From: Actinoplanes aureus | Lineage (GTDB): Bacteria > Actinomycetota > Actinomycetes > Mycobacteriales > Micromonosporaceae | Direction of reading: 5' to 3' | Length of the DNA: 64,000 nt | NCBI RefSeq assembly: GCF_015704865.1 | Contig: NZ_JADQTO010000007.1 | Span: 1-64,000, forward strand | Shown: in pieces, positions 1 through 8,568 of the stretch | How the letters are laid out: every line of letters begins with the position of its first letter | Position numbering within the stretch: position 1 is the stretch's first letter | Notes under the pieces: model-generated | Database searches by the model: none | What the model saw: the letters and a program-made list of their open reading frames with translations, nothing else | Told to the model about the DNA's origin: nothing | Made by a program: the position numbers and the translations under genes

Positions 1-29
1 CGCGTCGTTTTATGAGCTACCCGACCGCA

Positions 30-722
30 TTACGGCCACTGGTCATTGTTGCCCGGACCAGCATTGTTGCCCGCACCGCTGGGCAGGCCCTGGCCACCAC
101 CGGAGTGGGTGTGGCCAGGACCGCCCTGCCCGGGACCGCTGTGGCCCCCGCCCGGACCGCTGTGCTGTCCCGGAGTGCCCGGACCGCCCTGTCCCGGACC
201 GCCGGGACCGCCCTGGCCGGGCCCGCCCGGGTGACCGTGTCCGGGACCGCCCGGACCGCCGTTGCCACCCGGCCAGGTGTTCCGCAGCACCGGCAGTGAA
301 AGCACCGCCGTGCGCGTCATGGTGCGCGACCGCCAGCCGCACTCGTCGTACGAGATGGTCGCCCACAGCCGCGTCACCCCGGTGCGCTGCGCGTACGGGG
401 TAACGCGAATCCTCGAGAAATCGCCGCGTCCCGGCCGCAGCGTGTCGCCGCGGGAGAGCGACGTGGAGCGCCGGAAGCCCGGGTAGTCGACCTTCACCCG
501 GTCGCCGCGCACACGCACCTCGACGTCGCAGACGCGCCGGTCGGTACGCCAGTGGATGGTGATCCAGCTGCTGGTGTTGGCCCGCACCTGCTGGAGCCAG
601 TTGGAGACCGGCTGGGGGCCGCGAACGACCGCCGCGGCAGGAGCGGCCGCGGTAGCCGCCCCGATGCCCGCGGCCACCGTGGCCATGGCAACGATCGCTC
701 CGATTCGCCGACTCTTCTGCAT
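30..722 (-). CDS. Secreted Gly/Pro-rich protein of unknown function
   Basis: A 230-residue protein. The start was set at ATG 722 because GGAGGG lies seven bases upstream; the frame stays open further upstream but without a binding site. Residues 1-31 form a basic, Ala-rich signal peptide. Residues 35-148 are a beta-rich basic domain with only two cysteines (Cys65 and Cys128) that could form a disulfide outside the cell. Residues 151-230 are almost entirely Gly, Pro, Gln and His in GGPGQ-like steps, encoded by a repetitive GC-rich tract. I do not recognise the family. Export is well supported; function is not. The tail resembles flexible wall-spanning or adhesive segments, which is only an analogy. 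Confidence 0.7.
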   Translation of the reverse strand: MQKSRRIGAIVAMATVAAGIGAATAAAPAAAVVRGPQPVSNWLQQVRANTSSWITIHWRTDRRVCDVEVRVRGDRVKVDYPGFRRSTSLSRGDTLRPGRGDFSRIRVTPYAQRTGVTRLWATISYDECGWRSRTMTRTAVLSLPVLRNTWPGGNGGPGGPGHGHPGGPGQGGPGGPGQGGPGTPGQHSGPGGGHSGPGQGGPGHTHSGGGQGLPSGAGNNAGPGNNDQWP

Positions 723-943
723 GGGGAATCCCTCCAGTCGCCTGATGTGTTCGTCGTCGCGATGACGCCTCCGACAAAACGGACAGTAGGACAATTCGGT
801 GCGAATCGTCAGGTTTTCATGCGCGTTTCGGGACAAAAACCCTTTTCTGTACAAAATGTTTAGAACGGCTCGACCGAAAAGATGATGTTGACCCGCGCCG
901 GCCGGTCGAGTGAACCCGCGGGAAACCGGGTAAACCACCGGGC

Positions 944-1294
944 ATGACGCAGAAGAGGGAAACCGCACCGGAGGACCTCGGCGCCCCGGTGGCATATCTG
1001 GTCGTCAAGGACGGCACGCCCGTGTACGACCGCTCCGGCGAGTCGGTGGGCACGATCGAGCACGTCCTGGCCGACGAGCCGCAGGACGTGTTCCACGGCC
1101 TTCTGATCAAGACGAGTGACGGGCACCGGTTCGCCGGTGGCGATCAGGTCGACGGCCTCTTCGAGCACGGCGTGATCGTCAGCGAGCCGGCCGACAAGCT
1201 GGCGACGCCGAGCGCGGACTCACCGGCCGGCCTGGCCGGGAGTCGCAGCACCGGCTTGAAGCGGGCCTGGGACTGGCTGATCCAGCCCAAGTAG
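944..1294 (+). CDS. PRC-barrel-like small protein
   Basis: A 116-residue soluble protein. Residues 14-85 look like a PRC-barrel fold: a strand-rich start (VAYLVVKDGTPVYD), then SGESVGTIEHVL and HGLLIKTSDGHRF, the usual pattern of a switch-like small beta barrel found in ribosome maturation and photosystem proteins. The C-terminal 30 residues are a variable linker plus a short amphipathic end. No catalytic residue is evident. It stands alone, divergent from the gene at 30-722, and ends just before a strong terminator. Actinobacteria carry many such stand-alone PRC proteins of unknown role. The family call is moderate, and no binding site of good quality precedes the ATG. Confidence 0.7.
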   Translation: MTQKRETAPEDLGAPVAYLVVKDGTPVYDRSGESVGTIEHVLADEPQDVFHGLLIKTSDGHRFAGGDQVDGLFEHGVIVSEPADKLATPSADSPAGLAGSRSTGLKRAWDWLIQPK

Positions 1295-1299
1295 AACGA

Positions 1300-1329
1300 A
1301 ACGAGCCCGGGCCGAGGCCCGGGCTCGTT
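1300..1329. terminator. Bidirectional terminator hairpin
   Basis: Two perfect 14-base arms (AACGAGCCCGGGCC and its complement) around a GA loop lie between the convergent genes ending at 1294 and 1345, so the hairpin can serve both. Confidence 0.85.
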
Positions 1330-1344
1330 CAAGAACAGCGAGGC

Positions 1345-2331
1345 TCAGCAGCCCCAGCGGAGCAGGCACGCGCCGAGGGACATGCCGCCGCCGAAACCGG
1401 CCAGCAGCACCAGCTCGCCGTCGCGGAGCGAGCCGTTCCGGGCCGCGTCGTCCAGGGTGACCGGGAGAGACGCGCTGCCGACGTTGCCGTACCACGGCAG
1501 GGTCAGATGGGTGTGCGCGTTCTGGAAGCCGGCCGCTTCCACCAGCTCCTGGAGCATGATGCCGTTGGCCTGGTGCGGGACGAAGTGATCGACGTCCTCG
1601 GCCTTCAGGTCGGCCCGGCGCAGCAGCGAGTCCAGCGCCGGCGGGACCGCCGTGGCGACGAAGTCGCGGACGCCCCGGCCGTTCATCCGGAAGTAGTGGT
1701 CGCCGTCGGCGACCGTCTCCGGGGAGGCCGGCAGGCGGCTGCCGCCACCCTTCACGTAGATCAGGTCGCTGGCCTCGCCCCGGGACGCCAGCTCCATGTC
1801 GATGATCCCGTAGCCCTCGGGCACCGCACCGACCACCGCGGCACCGGCACCGTCGCCGAAGAGCACGGCCGTACGCCGGTCGCCGAAGTCGAGGATCCGC
1901 GAGTAGATGTCCGAGGCGATCACCAGGACCAGCGCGCCCGGGTTCGTGGCGACCAGACCGTTCGCCACGTTGAGCGCGAAGACGAAGCCGGCGCACACCG
2001 CGTTGACGTCGAAGCAGGCGGCCCGGGTCGCTCCGATGACGTGCTGCACGAGGTTGGACGTGGGCGGCTGGGGCGAGTCACCGGTCGAGGTGGAGACGAT
2101 GATGTAGTCGATCTCCGCCGCCGTGACGCCGGCCCGCTCCATCGCCGCCCGCGCCGCGTTCGCGGCCAGGTCGGACGCCGCCTCGTGCGGTGCCGCGAAC
2201 CGCCGCTGCTCGATCAGCGTCTTGCGCGACACCCACTCCGGATCCGCGTCCGGCACCAGTTCCAGCAGGTCCACATTGCTCACGACCCGCGCCGGGAGGT
2301 AGGAACCCGTCCCGAGAATGCCGACCGCCAC
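1345..2331 (-). CDS. 3-oxoacyl-ACP synthase III (KAS III) family
   Basis: Condensing enzyme of the FabH family, which joins an acyl-CoA to malonyl-ACP. With the GTG start at 2331, preceded by GGGGGAG, the protein has 328 residues and the triad falls at Cys113 (NAVCAGFVF), His253 (VPHQANGIM) and Asn283 (YGNVGSASLP), close to the numbering of E. coli FabH. A longer TTG start at 2361 is possible but leaves the triad ten residues late. The GFGGGMSLGA glycine loop near the C-terminus is also present. The gene stands alone with no acyl carrier protein, malonyl transferase or KAS II next to it, so it may be a paralogue for branched-chain, specialised or beta-ketone products rather than the primary FabH. 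Confidence 0.9.
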   Translation of the reverse strand: MAVGILGTGSYLPARVVSNVDLLELVPDADPEWVSRKTLIEQRRFAAPHEAASDLAANAARAAMERAGVTAAEIDYIIVSTSTGDSPQPPTSNLVQHVIGATRAACFDVNAVCAGFVFALNVANGLVATNPGALVLVIASDIYSRILDFGDRRTAVLFGDGAGAAVVGAVPEGYGIIDMELASRGEASDLIYVKGGGSRLPASPETVADGDHYFRMNGRGVRDFVATAVPPALDSLLRRADLKAEDVDHFVPHQANGIMLQELVEAAGFQNAHTHLTLPWYGNVGSASLPVTLDDAARNGSLRDGELVLLAGFGGGMSLGACLLRWGC

Positions 2332-2491
2332 GCGTCTCCCCCGTTGTGCTCGGACGTTCAACTTTCACGTTTTTCGCCACCCGAACTTTATCGATCGAGG
2401 GCAACGACATGCGGATCGATCCACTGCCGGTTCGGCTGATAAAAGCCGGACAGTCCGGTAGGCGAGCCTCGGTCGGATCTCCGGCTTTCGT

Positions 2492-3448
2492 CTACTGTGA
2501 GGAACGGTCCCGATACGTCCAGGAACCACCGAGGGTCGAGCGACCCGGGCCCTGACCCGGAGCCTGCTGCTGGCCCGGCTGTTGTCCCTGGTACTGGCCC
2601 TGCTGACCGGGCTGCTGGCCCTGCGGACGCTGACCCCACAGCTGACCGGGCTGCGTACCGGCGGCCGGCGCGGGCCGCGAGTCCAGGCGCTGCGCGAGGT
2701 AGGCCGCGGCCACCCGGTCCTCCTCGGTCGGCGCCGCGGCGAGCGAGTAGACCATGCCGATGATGGCGAAGAGCACAGCGCCGCCGATCGGGACGAGCAG
2801 GCCGCTGGCGGTCGCGCCGTTGACCGATCCGAACGAGGGCTCGGACAGCACGGACATGGCGAACATGCCGGTGAAGTGCATGCCGTTGACCGCGACGCCC
2901 ATGACCAGCGCCGAGACGAAGATGATGATCGGCTTGCGAACGACCAGGGTCAGCCAGAGCGCGACGCACGCCGCGACGACGGCGATCGCGATGGAGAGCG
3001 CGACCTCACGGCCGGCGTAGTGGATCTCGCCGTGCAACTCCATCGCCGCCATGCCGGTGTAGTGCATCGCCGCCACACCGAGGCCGGCCAGCGTGCCGCC
3101 GATCAGGATGCGGGTGCGTGGGGCGGCGCTGCCGAGCAGCGCGATGGCCAGGCCGACGCCGACGGCCACGAACGCGATCACCGCGCTGGCCACGGTGAGG
3201 CCGACGTTGTACCGGATCGGCGTGCCCTCGACCTTGAAGCCCATCATGGCGACGAAGTGCATGCTCCAGATGCCGGTCGCCCCGATCGCGATGGCCGCCA
3301 GGATCAGCCACCAGGTCCGCTCGCCGCCGGACTTGGCGGAGCGCAGCCGGACCGCGGAGGTGAGACCGAGGAGGGAACCGAGGACCGACAGAACGTAGCT
3401 GACCGCCGGGGTAACCCATCCGTAGTCAAAGTGATGGATCTCCGCCAT
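2492..3448 (-). CDS. MHYT-domain integral membrane sensor
   Basis: A 318-residue protein with about seven membrane helices and three MHYT-type motifs: SMHFVAMM, AMHYTGMAAM and GMHFTGMFAM. In this family the Met and His residues near the outer face of the membrane are proposed to bind copper and sense O2, CO or NO. Most bacterial MHYT proteins carry GGDEF/EAL or kinase output domains. Here the helices are followed only by a cytosolic tail rich in Gln, Gly and Pro (about residues 255-318, repeating GQQPGQ), so the output partner is not covalently attached. The ATG at 3448 has GAGAGGA upstream. Function as a sensor is inferred from the family. Confidence 0.85.
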   Translation of the reverse strand: MAEIHHFDYGWVTPAVSYVLSVLGSLLGLTSAVRLRSAKSGGERTWWLILAAIAIGATGIWSMHFVAMMGFKVEGTPIRYNVGLTVASAVIAFVAVGVGLAIALLGSAAPRTRILIGGTLAGLGVAAMHYTGMAAMELHGEIHYAGREVALSIAIAVVAACVALWLTLVVRKPIIIFVSALVMGVAVNGMHFTGMFAMSVLSEPSFGSVNGATASGLLVPIGGAVLFAIIGMVYSLAAAPTEEDRVAAAYLAQRLDSRPAPAAGTQPGQLWGQRPQGQQPGQQGQYQGQQPGQQQAPGQGPGRSTLGGSWTYRDRSSQ

Positions 3449-3834
3449 TTCGCGCTTTTCCTCTCGCTCGCGATTCCGCCGGGCTGCATCCTGCCCGCAC
3501 CACCGCCATGGCCGTGACTGATTGTGACGCAGCTTTCGTTACGAGAGAACGTGCAGCTGATCTCGATTTGGATCGTCGGCCGATTTTATGTCCCGGGAGG
3601 GCCACCCAGTCGCCACGTTTGGGCACATAGCAGGCTTGATTGGATGCTGAGTGAGCAGACGGTGACAAATCGACTAGAAAAGATACTCGCGGCGACTAAT
3701 ATAACTTTGGGTTACGGCAGGCGTTGCACCGCCGGTCGGTAGCTCGACCCGCCCTGCACGTCCGAAATGCCCCGGACCGGCCCGCTGACCGGTCGTAGGG
3801 TAGGACGCGAATGCTTCGGCGACCTGGGAGAGCA
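3449..3834. other. Gene-free interval before the oxidase gene
   Basis: About 386 bases between divergent genes. It is richer in A and T than its surroundings and presumably carries both promoters. Short open frames here show no codon bias, and I see no convincing operator or RNA. Confidence 0.4.
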
Positions 3835-5076
3835 ATGCGGGAACGACTGACGAACTGGGCCGGCAACATCGTCTTCGGGGCGGAGCGGTTGCATCGCCCG
3901 CGCTCGGCCGGCGAGGTGCAGGAGATCGTCGCCGCGGCCGGCCGGCTCCGTGTGCTCGGCAGCGGCCACTCGTTCAACCGGCTCGCCGACACCGACGGCG
4001 ACCTGCTCTCCCTCGCCGATCTGCCGCGCACCGTCGAGATCGGACCGGATCGCACCTCGGCCCGCGTCGACGGCGGCATCCGCTACGGCGAGCTGGCCGC
4101 CCGGCTGGCGACCGAGGGCCTGGCGGTGCACAACCTGGCCTCGCTGCCACACATCTCGGTGGTCGGTGCGGTCGCCACGGCCACCCACGGTTCCGGCGAG
4201 CGCAACGGCAACCTGGCCACCGCGGTCTCCGGCCTCGAGGTGGTCCGCGCCGACGGCGAGCTGGTCACCCTGACCCGGGGCGACGCGGACTTCCCGGGTG
4301 CCGTGGTCGGGCTCGGCGCGCTGGGCGTGGTCACCGCCCTCACCCTGGACGTGGTGCCGGCCTTCGAGTTGCGTCAGTACGTCTACGACGACCTGCCCGG
4401 CTCCGCCGTCCGCGATCACCTCGACGACATCCTCGCCGACGGATACAGCGTCAGCCTCTTCACCGGCTGGACCGGCCCCGGCGTCGACATGGTCTGGTTG
4501 AAGCGCCACGACCCGATGCCGGCCGGCGACTGGTTCGGCGCGCGCCCCGCCGACGGCCCCCGCCATCCGGTGCCGGGCATGCCCACCGTCAACTGCACCG
4601 AGCAGGGCGGCGTGCCCGGTCCCTGGCACGCCCGGCTACCGCACTTCCGGATGGAGTTCACCCCGAGCAGCGGGGAGGAGCTCCAGTCCGAGTGGCATGT
4701 GCCGCGCGAGCAGGGCCGGGCCGCGATCGAGGCGGTGGGCGCGCTCCGCGAGCGGGTCGCCGCCGTGCTCCAGGTCTGCGAGATCCGTACGATCGCCGCG
4801 GACGACCTCTGGCTGAGCCCGAACTACCAGCGCGACAGCCTGGCCCTGCACTTCACCTGGATCGCCGACACCGAGGCGGTGCTGCCAGTGGTCGCCGAGC
4901 TCGACGAGGCCCTGGCACCGCTGAACGCCCGCCCGCACTGGGGCAAGATCTTCACGACGGATCCGGCCGCGCTGCGCGAGGCGTACCCCCGCTTCGGCGA
5001 CTTCGCCGAGCTGGTCCAGCGCTTCGACCCGTCCGGCACGTTCCGCAACGAGTGGCTGGAGAACCTGCTCGGTTAG
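3835..5076 (+). CDS. aldO: FAD-dependent alditol oxidase (AldO/xylitol oxidase type)
   Basis: Flavoprotein of the vanillyl-alcohol oxidase fold, closely matching the remembered Streptomyces AldO, which oxidises xylitol and sorbitol at C1 with O2 to give an aldose and H2O2. From ATG 3835 the protein has 413 residues; this start (MRERLTNWAGN) matches the AldO N-terminus better than ATG 3811. The FAD-linking His45 is in VLGSGHSFN. The active-site segments ASLPHIS (Ser), CEIRT (Glu and Arg), LHFTW (Thr) and HWGKIF (Lys) are all intact. No signal peptide is seen, so it should be cytoplasmic. It sits alone and converges on a rhodanese gene with a 4-base overlap. Activity on a D-arabinono-lactone-like substrate is the main alternative. 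Confidence 0.9.
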   Translation: MRERLTNWAGNIVFGAERLHRPRSAGEVQEIVAAAGRLRVLGSGHSFNRLADTDGDLLSLADLPRTVEIGPDRTSARVDGGIRYGELAARLATEGLAVHNLASLPHISVVGAVATATHGSGERNGNLATAVSGLEVVRADGELVTLTRGDADFPGAVVGLGALGVVTALTLDVVPAFELRQYVYDDLPGSAVRDHLDDILADGYSVSLFTGWTGPGVDMVWLKRHDPMPAGDWFGARPADGPRHPVPGMPTVNCTEQGGVPGPWHARLPHFRMEFTPSSGEELQSEWHVPREQGRAAIEAVGALRERVAAVLQVCEIRTIAADDLWLSPNYQRDSLALHFTWIADTEAVLPVVAELDEALAPLNARPHWGKIFTTDPAALREAYPRFGDFAELVQRFDPSGTFRNEWLENLLG

Positions 5077-5504
5077 CAGCCGCAGGCGGCACCGGCGGTG
5101 ACCGGGGCGGTCAGGTCGTCCACCGGGCGGCTGCTGACCCCCTGGTCGTCGCGGATCGGGAAGCCCTCGCGCACCCAGTACTCGTACCCGCCGATCATCT
5201 CCTGGACCGGATATCCGAGCTTGGCGAACTCCAGCGCCGCCCGGGTCGCGCCGTTGCAGCCCGGGCCCCAGCAGTAGGTGACGACCTGGCTGCCGGGCGG
5301 GATGACCTCGGCCGCGCGGGCGGCGATCTCCCGGGTGGGCAGGTGGACGGCGTGCGGGAGGTGGCCCTGGTGCCACGCCTCGGCGCTGCGGGAGTCGACG
5401 ACCACCACGCCGGACCGGCCGGCCTCCAGGTCGGCGTGCACGTCGCTCACGTCGGTCTCGAACTCCAGGCGGGCGGCGAAGAAGGCGACAGCGGAAGAAG
5501 TCAT
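5073..5504 (-). CDS. Rhodanese-domain protein
   Basis: A 143-residue single-domain rhodanese. The domain runs from about residue 14 to 125, with the buried acidic motif VVVVDSRSAEAW, the HLPHAVHLP strand and an active loop TYCWGPGCNG in which Cys78 is the expected persulfide carrier. A second cysteine, Cys83, lies inside the loop and could form a disulfide with it, which is less usual. The C-terminus carries a short tail ending in GAACGC. The start at 5504 was preferred to 5555 because the extra residues do not belong to the fold. The 3' end overlaps the alditol oxidase gene by four bases on the opposite strand. The sulfur acceptor is unknown. Confidence 0.85.
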   Translation of the reverse strand: MTSSAVAFFAARLEFETDVSDVHADLEAGRSGVVVVDSRSAEAWHQGHLPHAVHLPTREIAARAAEVIPPGSQVVTYCWGPGCNGATRAALEFAKLGYPVQEMIGGYEYWVREGFPIRDDQGVSSRPVDDLTAPVTAGAACGC

Positions 5505-5574
5505 GCCCCGATCGTGCCGACCGGACGGATACCGGCCAAGTGGCGTGCAGGACACCGACCGCTAAGATTTCGCC

Positions 5575-6546
5575 ATGCTGACGATCGGACGCCGCGGGCC
5601 GGCCGTGTCGGTGCTGGCCTTCGAGGGGATGTCGGTCTTCGAGATGGGCATCGTCACCGAGGTGTTCGGTCTGCCCCGTCCCGAGTTCGGCCGGTGGTAC
5701 GAGTTGACCATCTGCGCCGAGACGCCCGGCCCGGTCCGCGTGGTCGGCGGCGCGACCCTGCACACCGAGCACGGCCTGGACACGTTCGCCGCCGCCGACA
5801 CGTTGATCGTCCCGGGCGTGCCGGACGTCGACGCCGACACCTCGCCGGAGCTGGTCGCCGCCCTGCGGCAGGCCCACGCTCGCGGCGCCCGCATCATGTC
5901 CATCTGCTCGGGTGCGTTCGCGCTGGCCGGCGCCGGTCTGCTGGACGGCCGCCGGGCCACCACCCACTGGCGGTACGCGGATGCCCTGCGCCGCCGCCAT
6001 CCGGCCGTCGAGGTCGACGCGGACGTGCTCTACATCGACGACGGCACCGTGCTGACCAGCGCCGGCAGCGCCGCCGGCCTGGACCTCTGCCTGCACGTGG
6101 TGCGCCGCGACCACGGCCCGAGCGTCGCCAACGCGGTGGCCCGCCGGCTGGTCGTGCAGCCGCACCGGGAGGGCGGGCAGGCGCAGTTCGTCGAGGCGCC
6201 GGTCGCGGCCGATCCGGAGGACGCCCGGGTGGCCGGCAGCATGGAGTGGGCGCTGGCCAACCTCGGCGAACCGATCACTGTGGACGCGCTGGCCCGGCGG
6301 GCGCACATGTCCACGCGTACCTATCTGCGGCACTTCGCCCGGGCGACCGGGACGACGCCGATCCGCTGGCTGATCGATCGGCGGGTGCAGGCGAGCCTGG
6401 CGCTGCTGGAGTCCACCCGGGCGCCGATCGAGGCGATCGCGACCGCGGTCGGTTTCGAGACCGCGGTCACCTACCGGCATCACTTCGGCCAGGCGATGAA
6501 GACGTCGCCGTCGGCGTACCGCCGGGCGTTCCAGGTCTCAGCGTAG
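5575..6546 (+). CDS. GlxA-family AraC-type transcription regulator
   Basis: A 323-residue regulator. Residues 10-175 form a DJ-1/PfpI-like domain (VLAFEGMSVFEMGIVTEVFG, with Cys in ISICSG-type context as MSICSGAFALA) that in this family binds a small ligand instead of acting as a protease. Residues 215-320 form two AraC helix-turn-helix motifs: ITVDALARRAHMSTRTYLRHF and PIEAIATAVGF followed by FGQAMKTSPSAYRRAF. It is a DNA-binding activator or repressor of unknown target. It is divergent from the rhodanese gene, which is the nearest candidate target, and its end overlaps the GH42 gene by nine bases on the opposite strand. Confidence 0.9.
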   Translation: MLTIGRRGPAVSVLAFEGMSVFEMGIVTEVFGLPRPEFGRWYELTICAETPGPVRVVGGATLHTEHGLDTFAAADTLIVPGVPDVDADTSPELVAALRQAHARGARIMSICSGAFALAGAGLLDGRRATTHWRYADALRRRHPAVEVDADVLYIDDGTVLTSAGSAAGLDLCLHVVRRDHGPSVANAVARRLVVQPHREGGQAQFVEAPVAADPEDARVAGSMEWALANLGEPITVDALARRAHMSTRTYLRHFARATGTTPIRWLIDRRVQASLALLESTRAPIEAIATAVGFETAVTYRHHFGQAMKTSPSAYRRAFQVSA

Positions 6547-8523
6547 GCGGACCGTCACCACGCCACCGCCCTGCACCGTCGCCACGCCGTCCAGTTCGCG
6601 GCCGGTCACCGCGTTGACACCGGGAGCGGGCAGCGTCACGGTGGCCGCGGCGATCCCGTGGTTGAAGAGGAAGAGCAGGTCTCCGCGCCGCACCGCCTCC
6701 ACCGGCGCCGGCAGGCCGGGCAGTACCGGCGGCACCCCGGCCTCGTCCGCCACCCGGCTCAGCAACCGGCCCAGGCCGTCGTCGGTCAGGCCGGTGGAGA
6801 CGTACCAGGCGGTGCCGGCGCCGTAGCGGTTACGGGTGACGGCCGGGGCGCCCGCCAGCACCCCGGCCGAGTACCGGGCCAGCGTTTCGGCGCCGGCCGT
6901 CTCCACCCGCTCACTCCACCGCCCAGCCAACTCCCGACCGTCGATCGCGGAGGAAAAGCTGCCGTCCAGAAGCACCTCGACACCCGGCGGCTGCGGATGC
7001 CACTCGACCACCCGCACCCCGAGAACCTCGCGGAAAGCTCCCGGGTAACCACCCAGCCGGATGCGGCCAGCCGGATCCGCGATCCCGCTCAGGTAACCCA
7101 CCACGAGGTGCCCACCGCTCGCGACGAAGTCGCGGAACGCCACGGCCGTCTCGTCCGAGACCAGGTAGAGATGCGGCACTACGATCACGCGGTAGGCGGA
7201 GAAGTCGGTTGCGCTGCCCGGAAAGACGAAATCGGTCGGCAGCTTGGCCCGGAACAGCGCGCGGTGAGCCTGCTGGACCGCGGCCAGATAGTCGATGTCC
7301 GAGGCCGGCAGCCCGCCGCCCTGCAACGCCCACCAGGACGGCGCGTCCCAGGTGATCGCGATCTTGGCGGCCGGCGGCGGAGCCTCGGCGACGTGCGGCG
7401 AGAGGGCTTTGAGCGTACGCCCGAGGCCCACCGCCTCGCGGAAGACCGGGCTGTCCGGCCCCGCGTGCGGGACCAGCGCCGAGTGGAACAGCTCCGCCCC
7501 GCCGCGCGGCTGCCGCCACTGGAAGTACATCGCCCCGCCGGAGCCCCGGGCCACGTAGCCGAGACTGTGCCGGGTGAGCCGCCCCGGCTCCTTGGCGTGC
7601 ATCCGCCCCCGCGTGTAGATCAGGTTCGGCGCGGTCTCCATCAGCAACCACGACCCGCCGCCCCAGCCGCGCGCCAGGTCCCCGGCGAACGCGGTCTCCT
7701 CCTCCGCGCCGCCGTCCGCCGAGGACGGGTAATGATCGACCGCCACCACATCGACCTCGGCGGCCCAGCGCGCGTGATCCACGCTCACCCAGCCGCCCTG
7801 CACGAAGTTCGTGGTGACCGGCACGTCCGGGCCGGCGGCGCGCAGCAGGTCGCGCTGCTCGACGTAGGCACCGAGCAGCTCGTCCGAGAGGAACCGGCGA
7901 AAGTCCAGCACGTGTGCCGGGTTCGGCAGGTACTGCGTCGCGCGCGGCGGCATGATCTGCGCCCAGTCCGAGTAGCGCTGGCTCCAGAACGCCGTGGTCC
8001 AGGCCTCGTTCAGGGTGTCCAGATCGCCGTGTCTCTTCTGCAGCCAGCTCCGGAACGACGCGGCGGTGAAGTCGCACCGGCAGTCGGTCCCGTACTCGTT
8101 GTGCACGTGCCACATCGCCAGCGCCGGGTGCCGCGCATAGCGTTCGGCCAGCTTGACGGCGATGTTGCGGGCCGCGGCTCGATAGGCCGGAGCGGAGACG
8201 CAGTAGGTGTCCCGGCTGCCGTGGGTGAGCCGCACCCCGTTGGCACCGACCGGCATGGCGTCCGGGTGAGCGAGGGTGAACCAGGGCGGCGGTGAGGCGG
8301 TCGGGGTGGCGAGCGCGACCTGGATGCCGCCGTCGTGCAGCCGGTCCAGCACCCGGTCGAGCCAGCCGAACTCGTACCGGCCCTCCTCGGGTTCGAGGTT
8401 CGACCAGGCGAAGACGCCGACCGTGGCGATGGTGACGCCGGCCTGCCGCATCAGCCTGACGTCGTCCTCCCAGACCTCCTCCGGCCACTGCTCCGGGTTG
8501 TAGTCGCCGCCGAAGAAGAGCAT
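6538..8523 (-). CDS. GH42 beta-galactosidase
   Basis: A 661-residue cytoplasmic enzyme covering the complete GH42 architecture: TIM barrel to about residue 375, a Rossmann-like trimerisation domain (about 385-590), and a C-terminal beta domain. The acid/base is Glu143 in WHVHNEYG and the nucleophile Glu296 in WLLMETAP. GDYNPEQWPE at the N-terminus is the family signature. It hydrolyses terminal beta-galactosides, often from plant cell-wall oligosaccharides; the exact linkage cannot be read from sequence. It is divergent from the GH95 gene across only 45 bases that hold a shared operator, so the two are probably co-controlled. No signal peptide, consistent with action on imported oligosaccharides. 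Confidence 0.95.
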   Translation of the reverse strand: MLFFGGDYNPEQWPEEVWEDDVRLMRQAGVTIATVGVFAWSNLEPEEGRYEFGWLDRVLDRLHDGGIQVALATPTASPPPWFTLAHPDAMPVGANGVRLTHGSRDTYCVSAPAYRAAARNIAVKLAERYARHPALAMWHVHNEYGTDCRCDFTAASFRSWLQKRHGDLDTLNEAWTTAFWSQRYSDWAQIMPPRATQYLPNPAHVLDFRRFLSDELLGAYVEQRDLLRAAGPDVPVTTNFVQGGWVSVDHARWAAEVDVVAVDHYPSSADGGAEEETAFAGDLARGWGGGSWLLMETAPNLIYTRGRMHAKEPGRLTRHSLGYVARGSGGAMYFQWRQPRGGAELFHSALVPHAGPDSPVFREAVGLGRTLKALSPHVAEAPPPAAKIAITWDAPSWWALQGGGLPASDIDYLAAVQQAHRALFRAKLPTDFVFPGSATDFSAYRVIVVPHLYLVSDETAVAFRDFVASGGHLVVGYLSGIADPAGRIRLGGYPGAFREVLGVRVVEWHPQPPGVEVLLDGSFSSAIDGRELAGRWSERVETAGAETLARYSAGVLAGAPAVTRNRYGAGTAWYVSTGLTDDGLGRLLSRVADEAGVPPVLPGLPAPVEAVRRGDLLFLFNHGIAAATVTLPAPGVNAVTGRELDGVATVQGGGVVTVRLR

Positions 8524-8532
8524 CCCACCGCC

Positions 8533-8557
8533 TTGACTTTAGTTTGACCTCTAAACA
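8533..8557. promoter_or_regulatory. Shared operator and promoter between GH42 and GH95 genes
   Basis: TAGTTTGACCTCTAAACA (8540-8557) is nearly identical to the reverse complement of 21405-21422 in front of the GH5 gene. A TTGACT -35-like element at 8533-8538 is followed 17 bases later by CAAAGT, so the operator fills the spacer. The downstream GTG of the GH95 gene would then be at or next to the transcription start. Confidence 0.65.
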
Positions 8558-8568
8558 AAGTATGAGCC

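Noticed and set aside
12..299. Plus-strand frames across the Gly/Pro-rich gene
   Set aside because: Repetitive ART/GPP translations are shadows of the repeat tract of the minus-strand secreted protein.
3524..3742. Small plus-strand frame in the 3.5-3.8 kb interval
   Set aside because: No codon-position bias, no ribosome-binding site and no recognisable domain.
4636..6617. Long open frames on both strands (minus 4636-6483 and plus 4692-6617)
   Set aside because: They overlap the alditol oxidase, rhodanese and GlxA genes and give Arg/Gly-rich translations with no family match. They arise from GC-rich third positions.
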